A DNA stretch of 64,000 bases from Legionella rubrilucens (lineage in GTDB: Bacteria; Pseudomonadota; Gammaproteobacteria; Legionellales; Legionellaceae). The first letter of the stretch is position 1. Each line of letters starts with the position of its first letter. Positions 52,981-62,445 of the stretch are shown here, in pieces. Where the stretch lies: positions 208,160 through 272,159 of the forward strand of contig NZ_LNYT01000022.1 of assembly GCF_001468125.1 (NCBI RefSeq). Reading direction: 5' to 3'. The position numbers were made by a program, and so were the translations under genes. The notes below the pieces were generated by a model. The model worked only from the letters and a program-made list of their open reading frames with translations, did not search any database and was not told the origin of the DNA.

Positions 52981-53475
52981 ATGAGCAAATATTTAACCAC
53001 TGTGGAATTACAAAAAGAATCCATGAAGTTTTCCGCAGGCCATACAACCCTCTTTTCAGCCACCGAGCGCGAACCGTTACATGGCCATATGTACAACGTT
53101 TATCTGGCACTGACAACCTGGGTTGAAGAAAATGGCATGACCTTCGATTACCGCTATTACAAGGAACGCATTCACAAGCTGTGTCGGCAACTGAATCAAA
53201 CATTTCTGATGCCGCAATTCTCCCCCTTTCTGCAATACGCTGAAGACGAAACGTATCTTTATTTCACCTTTAATCACAAAAAAATTCCTTTCCTTAAGGA
53301 AGACGTCACGCTCATGCCCTTGACCAACATCACTGTGGAAGAGTTATCACGCTGGTTTGTGCAGGAATTGATTAAAGACACCGCCGAACTGGACCGTCAT
53401 CGTATTGAAAAAGTGGTGGTTAAGGTTTTTTCAGCACCCGGGCAATCCGCCAGTCATGAATGGCAACGCACTTGA
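52981..53475 (+). CDS. 6-pyruvoyl-tetrahydropterin synthase family, PTPS-III-like
   Basis: 164 aa T-fold enzyme. The zinc histidines are FSAGH (near 20) and HGHMY (near 35). The catalytic Cys of QueD (CxxxHGH) is missing: the sequence is EREPLHGH, which is the ExxHGH pattern reported for PTPS-III. Such enzymes can turn 7,8-dihydroneopterin triphosphate directly into 6-hydroxymethyl-dihydropterin, replacing FolB. The N-terminal YLTTVELQKESMKF and C-terminal V-x-V-x-E-like KVVVKVFSAPGQSA fit the fold. Neighbouring pteridine reductase supports pterin work. Overlaps the priA reading frame only upstream of its ATG. Confidence 0.85.
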   Translation: MSKYLTTVELQKESMKFSAGHTTLFSATEREPLHGHMYNVYLALTTWVEENGMTFDYRYYKERIHKLCRQLNQTFLMPQFSPFLQYAEDETYLYFTFNHKKIPFLKEDVTLMPLTNITVEELSRWFVQELIKDTAELDRHRIEKVVVKVFSAPGQSASHEWQRT

Positions 53476-53477
53476 CA

Positions 53478-55652
53478 ATGGCTAAAGTCGTTAAGGTCTG
53501 CATCCCACACACTCACCGCGATCATTTCGACTATTTACCGGCGGGCGCTTTGCCTTTAGCCGGTTCTCGTGTGCTTGTACCGTTCCGTAATAAAATTCGC
53601 GTCGGCATCGTCACAGGATCCGGGGAAACAGAACAGGAAATTACCACCTTAAAAACCATCGAACGGCTTTTTGACGAAGAACCGCTGTTCACTCCACCAC
53701 TGCTTGAATTGTGTCACTGGGTCAGCCGCTACTACCAGTCGCCGCTGTCTGAAGTACTCCCCCTTGCCCTCCCTAAAAATTATCGCCTCGGTAAAGAAGC
53801 GCAATTGGCTTACGTCGATTATTTTCAATTGGCCCTTCCTGCGGAAGAGGCTTTGCGTCTAATTAATCAAAGGGCGCGAAAACAACAGCAATTGCTGGCT
53901 CAATTCATGATTAACGCCGAAGCAGTCAGCAAAAGCGAATTGCAGAAAGCCGGATTTAATTCTTCTCTGCTGACCTCGCTGTGTGAGCGCGGCATTCTGG
54001 AGCGCCGACAGGAGTTAGCCTTTCCTCTGGCGAGTAATCGCAGCCCCGAGGCGCCGCTTATGTTAAATGAGGAACAACAGTCCGCAGTAGAAAAAATAAC
54101 CGCCAACCCGACAGCTTATCATTGTTATCTGTTACAGGGTGTAACCGGCAGCGGTAAAACAGAAGTCTACCTTCAGGTGATTAGCACGTGGCTGTCTTTA
54201 AACCGTCAAATTCTGGTTTTAGTCCCGGAAATCGGCTTAACACCGCAATTGATCCATCGTTTTAGCCAGCGGCTGACCGTGCCGATAGCGGTTATTCACT
54301 CGGGCCTCAATGAACAGGAACGTCAGCAGGCTTGGCATCTGGCTAAAATAGGCGCGGTTAAAGTCATCATCGGCACCCGCACCGCCGTGTTTACTCCCAT
54401 GCCCGATCTGGGCTTGATCATCATTGATGAAGAGCACGACCCCTCATTAAAGCAGGGGGAGGGCGTACGCTATTCTGCCCGCGATACCGCTTTGATGCGG
54501 GCGCACCTTGCAGGCATCCCTATTCTTTTGGGTTCAGCCACTCCAAGCCTTGAAAGTCTGCAAAACGGTCTGCAGGGAAAATACACCTTGCTGCGTTTAA
54601 ATCAAAAGGCGCTCAATCAATCCCCTCTGCACATTCAAATCACCGATTTACGCAACGTCCCGCTTAAGGATGGCCTGGCCGATTCGACCCTTAAAACCAT
54701 GGCTGCCCATCTGAATAAGGGCAATCAGGTGTTGGTTTTTATTAACCGCCGCGGTTACGCCCCGGTTCTGCTTTGCCATCAATGCGGCTGGATGGCCGAT
54801 TGCCGCGCCTGCGACAGCCATCTGACGCTGCATCGCCAACGCCAGCGGCTGCTTTGCCATCATTGCGGCTTAAGCCAGGCGATTCCCTCGGTATGCAAGC
54901 AGTGCGGCAGCCGAGAACTCGTTCCTGTCGGCGTGGGTACGCAACGGCTGTATGATTATTTAAGCGAGCAATTCCCAACCATCCGCCTGCTGCGTATCGA
55001 TCGGGATGAAGTGCGTAAAAAAAATGAACTGGATGAGCGGCTGGCCGAAATCCACCGTGGAGAGGCCCAATTAATCATTGGTACGCAGATGCTGGCCAAA
55101 GGGCATCATTTTCCCCGCCTGACCCTGGTTGTGATTGTGGATGTGGATGCCGGCTTCTACAATCAGGATTTTCGTGCCTTGGAACGCCTGGGGCAGTTAC
55201 TCACTCAGGTGGCAGGGCGTGCAGGACGTGCGGACAAACCAGGGCAGGTCATTATTCAAACCCATTTCCCGGCTCACCCACTGTTAAACACGCTGGTGCA
55301 GGAAGGCTACGATGCCTTTGCCGAAGCGTTGCTGACTTCCCGCCAACAGGCTGCCCTGCCGCCCTACCACTACCTTGCTGTGATTCGCGCACAGGATAAA
55401 AAGCCGGCGCCGCTGCTTCAGTTTCTGCATGCGGTGAAAAACCAGTTACACTGCCAACCCATTGACATCATGGGACCGGCCCCAGCCCCCTTGCCGCGTA
55501 AAGCCAATCAATACCGCATGCAATTATTATTAAAATCACCCTCACGTAAATTACTGCAACAGTCATTGACGACCTTAAGGGAGTGGTTAACAATAGATAA
55601 ATCACACAATATCCGCTGGAATATCGACGTGGATCCCATGGATTTAACATGA
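53478..55652 (+). CDS. priA: primosomal protein N' (replication restart helicase)
   Basis: 724 aa superfamily 2 helicase that loads the replisome at stalled forks. N-terminal DNA-binding domain, Walker A GVTGSGKTEVY (near 227), DEEH (near 318), then the zinc-binding cysteines CHQCGWMADCRACDS and CHHCG...CKQCGS (near 440-475) and helicase motifs ending QVAGRAGRADKPG. Start 53478 is the first that gives the usual MxKVVKV beginning. Ends in ATGA with the next gene. Confidence 0.96.
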   Translation: MAKVVKVCIPHTHRDHFDYLPAGALPLAGSRVLVPFRNKIRVGIVTGSGETEQEITTLKTIERLFDEEPLFTPPLLELCHWVSRYYQSPLSEVLPLALPKNYRLGKEAQLAYVDYFQLALPAEEALRLINQRARKQQQLLAQFMINAEAVSKSELQKAGFNSSLLTSLCERGILERRQELAFPLASNRSPEAPLMLNEEQQSAVEKITANPTAYHCYLLQGVTGSGKTEVYLQVISTWLSLNRQILVLVPEIGLTPQLIHRFSQRLTVPIAVIHSGLNEQERQQAWHLAKIGAVKVIIGTRTAVFTPMPDLGLIIIDEEHDPSLKQGEGVRYSARDTALMRAHLAGIPILLGSATPSLESLQNGLQGKYTLLRLNQKALNQSPLHIQITDLRNVPLKDGLADSTLKTMAAHLNKGNQVLVFINRRGYAPVLLCHQCGWMADCRACDSHLTLHRQRQRLLCHHCGLSQAIPSVCKQCGSRELVPVGVGTQRLYDYLSEQFPTIRLLRIDRDEVRKKNELDERLAEIHRGEAQLIIGTQMLAKGHHFPRLTLVVIVDVDAGFYNQDFRALERLGQLLTQVAGRAGRADKPGQVIIQTHFPAHPLLNTLVQEGYDAFAEALLTSRQQAALPPYHYLAVIRAQDKKPAPLLQFLHAVKNQLHCQPIDIMGPAPAPLPRKANQYRMQLLLKSPSRKLLQQSLTTLREWLTIDKSHNIRWNIDVDPMDLT

Positions 55653-56050
55653 CCGATGCAAAAATTGCTGTTCACCAAAAAACCTTTTCCATTGCCTGGG
55701 GCGACATGGACGCGTTGGGTCATGTCAACAATGGCCGTTATTTCGACTATTTTCAGCAGGCGCGCATTGACTGGCTGCAGGAATTGAATCTGGACATGCA
55801 GCAAACGCTTGGTCCGGTTGTTATTCACATTGCCTGCACCTTTTTAAAACCCGTGGTCTATCCGGCCACATTAACCTTAACCAGCAGCGTGCATAGCCTG
55901 GGGCGATCCAGTTTCGTGATGGATCACGACTTGTTTCAGGATGATCAACTGATGGCGCAGGGCACAAGCAAAATTGTCTGGGTTGATTATCAGAAAAATC
56001 AGTCTGTTCCCGTGCCGGCGTGCATTCGCGAGTTTTTTCAGCAAAAATAA
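55649..56050 (+). CDS. acyl-CoA thioesterase, 4HBT/YbgC-like
   Basis: 133 aa hotdog-fold protein. WGDMDALGHVNNGRYFDYFQQARIDW contains the catalytic Asp (near 18) and the HVNN segment of the 4-hydroxybenzoyl-CoA thioesterase family. The substrate is unknown. Start overlaps the priA stop (ATGA), so translation is coupled. Confidence 0.88.
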   Translation: MTDAKIAVHQKTFSIAWGDMDALGHVNNGRYFDYFQQARIDWLQELNLDMQQTLGPVVIHIACTFLKPVVYPATLTLTSSVHSLGRSSFVMDHDLFQDDQLMAQGTSKIVWVDYQKNQSVPVPACIREFFQQK

Positions 56051-56125
56051 ATGCAATCCTTAAGCTTTCCTTAACGCTGTTCTGCCTATAATCCGCTCTC
56101 CTTGATTAAGCCTAACGGAGAGACC

Positions 56126-56980
56126 ATGGCAAAAAAAGAAGAACTGCTTGAATTAAGCGATACCTTACGCAGCAATTACATGACCTATCAAAAAGACAAA
56201 AGTCAGATTGCCCGGTTAAAAGCCGGCATTGAAGCCTTTGAGAAGGTCGTGCCGGATCGCTCAAAGGTAAAACGCCTGTTGAGCTACGTTACAGTGCTCG
56301 ATTTACCGGCCTATCTTGATGTCCTTCTGTTGGCCGCACAAAGTTATGTGGCTTTGGCGCTTGAAAATAAAGCCGAATTGGCAAGGCATCACGCGTTAGT
56401 AGATTGCGCTTTGGGCTGTTATCAACTGACTCTCGAACTCATTGAACCGATCGGACCAGCCAGGATGACACCCACGTTAGGCGATATTGAACTGGACGCC
56501 ACATTCTGCGTATTAAAAATGGCTTATTTTAAAGCAGAAGGCGAATTACATACCCTTAAGAAACAACTGGTTGTAGAAAACAATCCGGACTCAGGTATCC
56601 ATGAACGCCTTCAAAAAGTCCAGACTGAACTAAGTGCGTTTCATCGAACCCTCAAAAACGAGTATAAAAACGCGTATTACCGAAAAGTCTTAAACATTAC
56701 CCCCGAACTCGAGGACGAGGTGCAAAAAGCCCTGGATTCGGTTAACAGCCTGTTGAAGGCACCAAAACGAAAGGTAAGGGACGTAGCAGAATCACCTTCA
56801 ACAGAGGGGACTGTATTTAAAAAACCGGTGTCTATTCCTAAAAAGAAAAAAAATCCGTCACCTGCACAGCCCACGCCGCATGAAGAGGCGGCCAATGTCC
56901 TGCTGTTGTTGTCGTTCTTTGGTAAACAACCTGAACAGGAAAAACCTGCCAATACTGCCAACACTCTGCAATTCTCCTGA
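56126..56980 (+). CDS. hypothetical helical protein
   Basis: 284 aa. All-helical N-terminal ~190 residues (Leu/Ala/Glu-rich, with a coiled-coil-like stretch near 140-185), then a Lys/Pro-rich disordered linker (about 205-250) and a hydrophobic LLLLSFFGKQ motif near the C-terminus. No signal peptide or family recognised. GGAGAG precedes ATG 56126. It could be a Legionella effector or scaffold; this is inference. A strong hairpin follows. Confidence 0.6.
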   Translation: MAKKEELLELSDTLRSNYMTYQKDKSQIARLKAGIEAFEKVVPDRSKVKRLLSYVTVLDLPAYLDVLLLAAQSYVALALENKAELARHHALVDCALGCYQLTLELIEPIGPARMTPTLGDIELDATFCVLKMAYFKAEGELHTLKKQLVVENNPDSGIHERLQKVQTELSAFHRTLKNEYKNAYYRKVLNITPELEDEVQKALDSVNSLLKAPKRKVRDVAESPSTEGTVFKKPVSIPKKKKNPSPAQPTPHEEAANVLLLLSFFGKQPEQEKPANTANTLQFS

Positions 56981-56997
56981 CAGCCTTGAGGCTCTCA

Positions 56998-57029
56998 TTC
57001 AGGTTGGGTTTCACATGGCCCAACCTGAA
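56998..57029 (+). terminator. hairpin after the 284-residue gene
   Basis: TTCAGGTTGGG-tttcacatgg-CCCAACCTGAA, 11-bp perfect stem, 18 bases after the stop, then AATTTGCC. Terminator-like with a poor T tract. Confidence 0.6.
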
Positions 57030-57091
57030 AATTTGCCATAGTCCTTCTTTTCCATTACCTTAGCCGTCTATTCCTTTTTATTAAGACAAGA

Positions 57092-58024
57092 ATGACTGAC
57101 GCATTAATTTCTCATCAGCAGGAAACGGAAGCCTTGTCCGTGGTAGCAGCACGTGTCGCCGAGAAAATTAAACAACAGGGCAGGCAGGATGGCTTTTCCG
57201 TCGCGGAGCAGTTGGCACTTCTTCAGGAATTGCAGTCGTTTGACTTTGGGCGCTTTCTTTTACAGAACCAGGGCATTAATGGGTTTTGGACACATTACAT
57301 GTTAACACACCCCTTTCATGGCCGGCTAACCGGAAAAAATAACCGCGGCCAGGGGTTTTCGCCACTGGAAAAATTTATCCTCGATGACTCCCCCTTAATG
57401 TTGGCCACCCAGGAGCGTTTCACATTTTTCCTCAAAGAAAATCAGGCCCAGGTGCGTCCCGGCGCCACACTGGCCTGTATTCCCTGCGGCATGATGGGGG
57501 AGCTGCTTTATCTTGATTTTCACGGGGTTTCTGATTGCCTGCTGGTAGGTATTGATTACGATGCCGACACCCTGGCGGATGCGAAGCAATTAGCCATCGA
57601 GAAAGGCTTAAACCAATGGCTTGTTTTAAAACAGGCAGATGCCTGGAAAATCACGGCCGAGAATGAATACGATTTGATCTCAAGCAATGGCTTAAGTATT
57701 TATGAACCGGGCACGGAGCGACTCTTGCAGCTCTATCAACGCTTTTATGCCGCATTAAAACCAGGTGGTAAATTAGTCACCAGCTTCGTCACTCCGCCGC
57801 CCACGGAAGCTCACCCCGGAGAGTGGGATCTGTCGCAGATAAATCATGAGCACCTGCGTTTACAGAAACTGTTATTCACAACGCTCATCGACAGCAAATT
57901 CCGCTGCTTTCGCTCGTCGCACGAAACAGAAGCCCTGCTCTCGCAGGCAGGATTCTCATCCATCCGATTTATTTATGACAAAGCACGCCTTTTTCCTACA
58001 GTGACGGCGTTTAAGCCCCAATAA
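57092..58024 (+). CDS. class I SAM-dependent methyltransferase
   Basis: 310 aa. The Rossmann segments LACIPCGMMGELLYLD (motif I-like, near 125), VGIDYDADTL (acidic end of beta 2, near 155), ADAWKI and YDLISSNGLSIYEP are present, then LKPGGKLVTSFVTPP. Residues 1-120 form a helical leader. Substrate unknown. It lies 68 bases before the amidotransferase and may share its transcript. Confidence 0.8.
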   Translation: MTDALISHQQETEALSVVAARVAEKIKQQGRQDGFSVAEQLALLQELQSFDFGRFLLQNQGINGFWTHYMLTHPFHGRLTGKNNRGQGFSPLEKFILDDSPLMLATQERFTFFLKENQAQVRPGATLACIPCGMMGELLYLDFHGVSDCLLVGIDYDADTLADAKQLAIEKGLNQWLVLKQADAWKITAENEYDLISSNGLSIYEPGTERLLQLYQRFYAALKPGGKLVTSFVTPPPTEAHPGEWDLSQINHEHLRLQKLLFTTLIDSKFRCFRSSHETEALLSQAGFSSIRFIYDKARLFPTVTAFKPQ

Positions 58025-58079
58025 GACAGCACGCCTTCTCAGGTTTTATTGCTATAGTTAATAAAACCAAGGAGGAATC

Positions 58080-58928
58080 ATGTGTCGACTCGTTGCTTAC
58101 CTCGGGGATGATGTGTTACTGGAAGACGTGCTGGTGAAGCCCACCAACTCCATTATTATGCAAAGCCTTCATGCCCGCGAATCCACCATTCCAACCAATG
58201 GCGATGGCTTCGGTTTAGGCTGGTATGCCCATCACCTCAGCCCGGCGCCGGCTTTATTTACTTCCATCTCACCGGCCTGGAATGACAGAAACCTGTTGCA
58301 TTTGACCGCTAAAATTCAATCCACCTGTTTTTTTGCGCATGTCCGCGCGGCCAGTGCGGGAGGTGTGACCAATTACAATTGCCATCCCTTTATTCATGGT
58401 AACTGGATGTTGATGCACAACGGCGGCATTGATAATTTCATCACCGTTAAACGTCATTTGCGCCATATGCTGGAAGATGACATTTATAACTGGATTCAGG
58501 GGGAAACCGATTCGGAGCATTTTTTTGCCTTGTTTCTGCAATTAGCCAAGGGAAAAGATTTATCGCAATTATCAACCGTCGCTGAAATTTTTCAGGTCAC
58601 GGTGACCGAAATCAATCGGCTGGTCAATGATTTTGGGGCGAAAGAAGCGTCTTATTTTAATATTTGCCTGACCGATGGGCAGCGCTTGCTGGCAAGCCGT
58701 TATTGTTCTGACAAGAAATTAAAACCCGAATCCATGCATTATTTTTCTGGTCACTGCTTTACGCCGCATAAACACAATCATGGTAAGGATGCAACTGAAG
58801 ATCATCATTGCGTGCTGGTGGCGTCCGAAAAATTGACTAAATTTAAAGCGGAATGGCAGGATGTGCCGCCCAATCATCTGCTGCTGGTGGATTTTGACCG
58901 GGAAATCAGACTTCATCCCCTGCTGTAA
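58080..58928 (+). CDS. class II glutamine amidotransferase (YafJ-like)
   Basis: 282 aa Ntn hydrolase with Cys2 as the nucleophile (MCRLVAYLG); the Met must be removed. NGDGFGLGWY, FAHVRAAS (Arg of glutamine binding, near 90) and CHPF-x-HGNWMLMHNGGI (near 102-118) are the family landmarks. YafJ/EgtC-like members act on gamma-glutamyl compounds; the acceptor is unknown. GGAGG precedes the ATG. Confidence 0.88.
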   Translation: MCRLVAYLGDDVLLEDVLVKPTNSIIMQSLHARESTIPTNGDGFGLGWYAHHLSPAPALFTSISPAWNDRNLLHLTAKIQSTCFFAHVRAASAGGVTNYNCHPFIHGNWMLMHNGGIDNFITVKRHLRHMLEDDIYNWIQGETDSEHFFALFLQLAKGKDLSQLSTVAEIFQVTVTEINRLVNDFGAKEASYFNICLTDGQRLLASRYCSDKKLKPESMHYFSGHCFTPHKHNHGKDATEDHHCVLVASEKLTKFKAEWQDVPPNHLLLVDFDREIRLHPLL

Positions 58929-58931
58929 TAA

Positions 58932-59384
58932 TTAGGCGTGCAGCGTGTCTGTAACCGTGGTGAGGCTGGCTGCAGGCGTGGCGCTGGTTTGTTTTCCGAG
59001 GTAATTCAAGGCTAAGGAAATGCGCTCCTGACTGACGATTTTTGGCCAGCAATAAATATCGTTGAAACATTTCTGTTGTTGTTTAAACGTTTCAGCAAAG
59101 GCGCTTCGCATCATTTCCGAATCTGTCCAGGCAATGACAGGCAATGAGGGCTTCAATTCCCAGAGCGCATCCGCCAGGGCAGGTCCATTACACAATAATC
59201 CATCGCTGGCACCCAAATCGCCATCGACAATCACTAAAGACATCTCGTCTGATTCGATCACATTTAACGCGCTGAGACTGTCATTGACCACTGTCACTTG
59301 CACTGAAGGTTGCACGGACTGCAACAGACGTGTTAAGCAAAAGGCATTAAATGCATTGTCCTCGACAATTAATACACGCATGAA
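58932..59384 (-). CDS. stand-alone response-regulator receiver protein
   Basis: 150 aa with a receiver domain and no output domain. MRVLIVEDNAFN gives the acidic pair, LVIVDGDLG (phosphoacceptor Asp near 56), IAWTDSE (Thr near 88) and CWPKI (Lys near 111). The usual KP order is reversed (PK), so a cis-peptide at that site is doubtful. AAGGAG precedes ATG 59384. Partner kinase not in the window. Confidence 0.82.
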   Translation of the reverse strand, partial: FMRVLIVEDNAFNAFCLTRLLQSVQPSVQVTVVNDSLSALNVIESDEMSLVIVDGDLGASDGLLCNGPALADALWELKPSLPVIAWTDSEMMRSAFAETFKQQQKCFNDIYCWPKIVSQERISLALNYLGKQTSATPAASLTTVTDTLHA

Positions 59385-59506
59385 AACTCCTTGAATCAAT
59401 GCCTGCAGTATACCGAGCAAACCTTAAGAAAAACTTAAGAATTATTGCAATTTCATAAATATTTTTAGCGGCTATTAAAATACTATATTGATTTTTAACG
59501 ATTTTT

Positions 59507-59536
59507 TTAAAAAAATAGGCTGCAAGGCAGCCTATT
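59507..59536 (-). terminator. terminator of rpiA
   Basis: Minus strand: AATAGGCTGC-ctt-GCAGCCTATT, 10-bp stem, followed by TTTTTTT. Strong intrinsic terminator 18 bases beyond the rpiA stop. Confidence 0.85.
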
Positions 59537-59553
59537 CATGCGTTAAGAAAAAT

Positions 59554-60201
59554 TTACCTGATCGTGATGCCATTCGAGTGAGCGGCAATGACTTTGTTCG
59601 CGCGGCGTTTAGCAAAAAGACCGCACTCGACCACGCCAGGAATGAGTTTGATGGACTCCTCAAGACGGATGGGGGTGGATATATCCAAATGATAAACATC
59701 GAGAATAATATTGCCGTTGTCGGTTTTAAATCCTTCACGGTATTCCGGGTCGCCACCCAGCTTAACCAGTTCGCGTGCCACGTAACTGCGGGCTAAAGGA
59801 AGCACCTCGACTGCCACGGGGAAGGCGCCTAAACGATTGACGATTTTTGATTCATCCACGATGCAGATAAATTCCGAAGCCACGGTCGCAATGATTTTTT
59901 CACGGGTTAAGGCCCCGCCGCCGCCCTTTACCATTTCATTCTGTGCATTGATTTCATCTGCCCCATCAATGTAAATGGGCAATTCACCCGCGGCATTTAA
60001 ATCAATCACCGGAATTCCTGCGGCCCGCAAACGGGTTTCTGTGGCCACGGAACTGGCAACGCAGGCGTCAATGCGATGTTTAATGGCCGCCAATTCCTCA
60101 ATGAAATAATTGACCGTTGAGCCTGTGCCTACGCCGACAATCATGTTGTCCTCAATAAAGGCGAGAGCCGCTTTGGCAGCCTGTTGCTTTAATTCATTCA
60201 T
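59554..60201 (-). CDS. rpiA: ribose-5-phosphate isomerase A
   Basis: Interconverts ribose 5-phosphate and ribulose 5-phosphate in the pentose phosphate pathway. 215 aa. [21 protein letters not shown] (catalytic Asp near 82) and [12 protein letters not shown] are intact. It ends in a strong terminator and lies 30 bases after poxB, with which it may be transcribed. Confidence 0.96.
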   Translation of the reverse strand: MNELKQQAAKAALAFIEDNMIVGVGTGSTVNYFIEELAAIKHRIDACVASSVATETRLRAAGIPVIDLNAAGELPIYIDGADEINAQNEMVKGGGGALTREKIIATVASEFICIVDESKIVNRLGAFPVAVEVLPLARSYVARELVKLGGDPEYREGFKTDNGNIILDVYHLDISTPIRLEESIKLIPGVVECGLFAKRRANKVIAAHSNGITIR

Positions 60202-60231
60202 TTTGCACTCACATGGGTGAAAAGCCGCATT

Positions 60232-61953
60232 TTAACGCCATAAACTGTTCTTCACCAAATCAAGAATTTCAGTCCCCTGGCCGTTGATAATGGCTTTCAT
60301 CATGTAAAGGCTAAACCCTTTGACCTGCGCTGTGGTGATGGTTGGCGGCATGACCAGTTCATTGCGGTTAACCCGCACGTCCACCAACGCAGGCCCGGGA
60401 TGGCTGAAGGCAACCTGCAAAGCCTGTTGTAATTGTTCAGGTTCTTCCACCCGAAACCCTTTAATCCCTACCGCTTCCGCCATGTTGGCAAAATTGGGGT
60501 TTTCTAACTCGGTGGCATATTCCAGCATGCCGCCCACGTGCATTTCCATTTCCACAAAACCTAAGGTGCTGTTATTAAAAATAACGATTTTAACGGGCAG
60601 ATTCTGCTGCACCAGGGTCAGGATATCCCCCATCAGCATGCTGAATCCACCATCGCCGCATAAAGCGACCACCTGACGATTGGGAAAGGCTGTTTGCGCC
60701 CCGATGGCCTGGGCCAGGGCATTGGCCATGGAGCCGTGATTAAAGGAGCCCAGTAAACGACGCTGGCCATTCATGGTGAGATAACGGGCTGCCCAGACGG
60801 TCGGCGTGCCAACATCGCAGGTAAAAATGGTGTCGACGTGAGCCTCTTCGTTGATCACGCGCGTTAAAAACTGCGGGTGGATAACTTTTTTGCCTGGGTT
60901 ATAGTTTGCAAGCGCATCCAAATCCCGTCGTGCCTTTTTATAATGGCTAACCGCCTGTTCCAGGTGACTGCTGTCAGTCTTGGCCTCAATCAAAGGCAGC
61001 AGGGCTTTGAGGGTAGCATCACTGTCGCCAATTACCCCAAGCGCGAGATCCGTGCGTTTGCCCAATTGTTCACCGTGCAAATCAATTTGAATGATGTCCG
61101 CTTTACCCGGATAAAATTGCCGGTAAGGAAAGCTGGTTCCAAGCAACAGCAGGGTATCGCAGGCTTCCATCGCATAATAACCGGAAGAGAAGCCAATCAA
61201 CCCTGTCATGCCGACGTCGTAAGGGTTGTCGTATTCGACATACGGTTTACCGCGCAGGGTATGAACCACCGGCGCACGCAATTTCTCACACAACGCCATC
61301 AACGATTGATGGGCGTTGGCCGCACCGATGCCGGCAAAAATGGTGATTTTTTTGGCGCTGTTTAACCGCTTGGCCAATTCATTCAATAAATCCGGTTGTG
61401 GAATCACCGCGGGTTGCGGCATAGGCATCCACTGCGGCATCGCCTCTGCCCGCATTTCCTGCAAAGCCAGATCGCCAGAGATCACCAACACAGCCACACC
61501 CCGTTTGGCCATGGCGGTCTGCATGGCAATTTTCAGCAAACGCGGCACTTGTTCTACTGACGAAATGACTTCACAAAAACAGCTGCATTCTTTAAATAAG
61601 ATATTGGGATGGGTTTCCTGAAAATAATCCCCGCCGATTTCCGGGGTTGGGATATGCGCGGCAATGGCTAAAACCGGGGCATTGCTGCGCTGGCAATCAT
61701 AAAGCCCGTTAATCAGATGCACATTGCCCGGCCCGCAGCTTCCGGCACAGACCGTCAGCCCGCCGGTCAACTGGGCCTCGGCGCCAGCAGCAAAAGCCGC
61801 CACCTCTTCATGGCGGGTATGCACCCATTGGATGGTCTTGCGTTTTTGCAAGGCATTGGTAATGCCGTTTAAAGAATCCCCAACAATACCATAAATGCGT
61901 TTGATGCCTGCCTTTTCCAACGAGTCCACAAAAACATCCGCAACAGTAGCCAT
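60232..61953 (-). CDS. poxB: pyruvate oxidase (pyruvate:ubiquinone oxidoreductase)
   Basis: 573 aa thiamine diphosphate and FAD enzyme that decarboxylates pyruvate to acetate and CO2, giving electrons to ubiquinone at the membrane. N-terminal IYGIVGDSLNGITNAL, the catalytic Glu in TRHEEVAAFAAGAEA (near 50), FAGIGAANAH and GDGGFSMLMGDILTLVQQNLPVKIVIFNN (ThDP/Mg site, near 430) are clear. The C-terminal helix (VKNSLWR end) is the lipid-binding tail in E. coli PoxB. AAGGA precedes the ATG. Confidence 0.94.
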   Translation of the reverse strand: MATVADVFVDSLEKAGIKRIYGIVGDSLNGITNALQKRKTIQWVHTRHEEVAAFAAGAEAQLTGGLTVCAGSCGPGNVHLINGLYDCQRSNAPVLAIAAHIPTPEIGGDYFQETHPNILFKECSCFCEVISSVEQVPRLLKIAMQTAMAKRGVAVLVISGDLALQEMRAEAMPQWMPMPQPAVIPQPDLLNELAKRLNSAKKITIFAGIGAANAHQSLMALCEKLRAPVVHTLRGKPYVEYDNPYDVGMTGLIGFSSGYYAMEACDTLLLLGTSFPYRQFYPGKADIIQIDLHGEQLGKRTDLALGVIGDSDATLKALLPLIEAKTDSSHLEQAVSHYKKARRDLDALANYNPGKKVIHPQFLTRVINEEAHVDTIFTCDVGTPTVWAARYLTMNGQRRLLGSFNHGSMANALAQAIGAQTAFPNRQVVALCGDGGFSMLMGDILTLVQQNLPVKIVIFNNSTLGFVEMEMHVGGMLEYATELENPNFANMAEAVGIKGFRVEEPEQLQQALQVAFSHPGPALVDVRVNRNELVMPPTITTAQVKGFSLYMMKAIINGQGTEILDLVKNSLWR

Positions 61954-61985
61954 GTTCAGTCCTTAGCGCCAGGCGTTGGTGTCAA

Positions 61986-62294
61986 TTACTGACCTACAGT
62001 GGGTGCTGACATCGGCACCGCCGGTTTGGTCGTCATGGATTGACCAGAGGGTTTGGGCGCATTTGCGGCCGCTGCGGAGGAAGACGAGTGAGCGGCTGTG
62101 CTGGATCCGCTGGTTGGCGAATTCGCACGATCATAGGTCGTGACGGAGGCCGAAGAGCTGCTATGATAAGTGGTGTCATCCCTGCCGCTGGAGCCGCCCA
62201 TTAAGCTCTGCATGGTGTCACACCCTGTCATTAACAAAGGAGCAACCAGTAACAATGAAGACATCGAGACAGTGCGCAATTTCAGTTTTTGCAT
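61986..62294 (-). CDS. small Ser/Thr-rich lipoprotein
   Basis: 102 aa. Signal sequence ending in the lipobox LMTGC (Cys ~25), followed by a low-complexity chain of Ser, Ala, Thr and Gly and a Pro-rich end. A lipid-anchored envelope protein of unknown role. AAGGA precedes the ATG. Divergent from the CBS-like gene. Confidence 0.72.
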   Translation of the reverse strand: MQKLKLRTVSMSSLLLVAPLLMTGCDTMQSLMGGSSGRDDTTYHSSSSASVTTYDRANSPTSGSSTAAHSSSSAAAANAPKPSGQSMTTKPAVPMSAPTVGQ

Positions 62295-62445
62295 ATCATC
62301 ATCCTTGAATAATTGGAGATACAGTCGTATAGATTCTAGCGGGTGCTCCGAACGTTGTAAAACGCCAACTTGTTAATACGGCAAAATTGGGATAAATATG
62401 TCTTATGCGTAGAATGCGCAACCCAATCATTAAAAGGATTCATTC

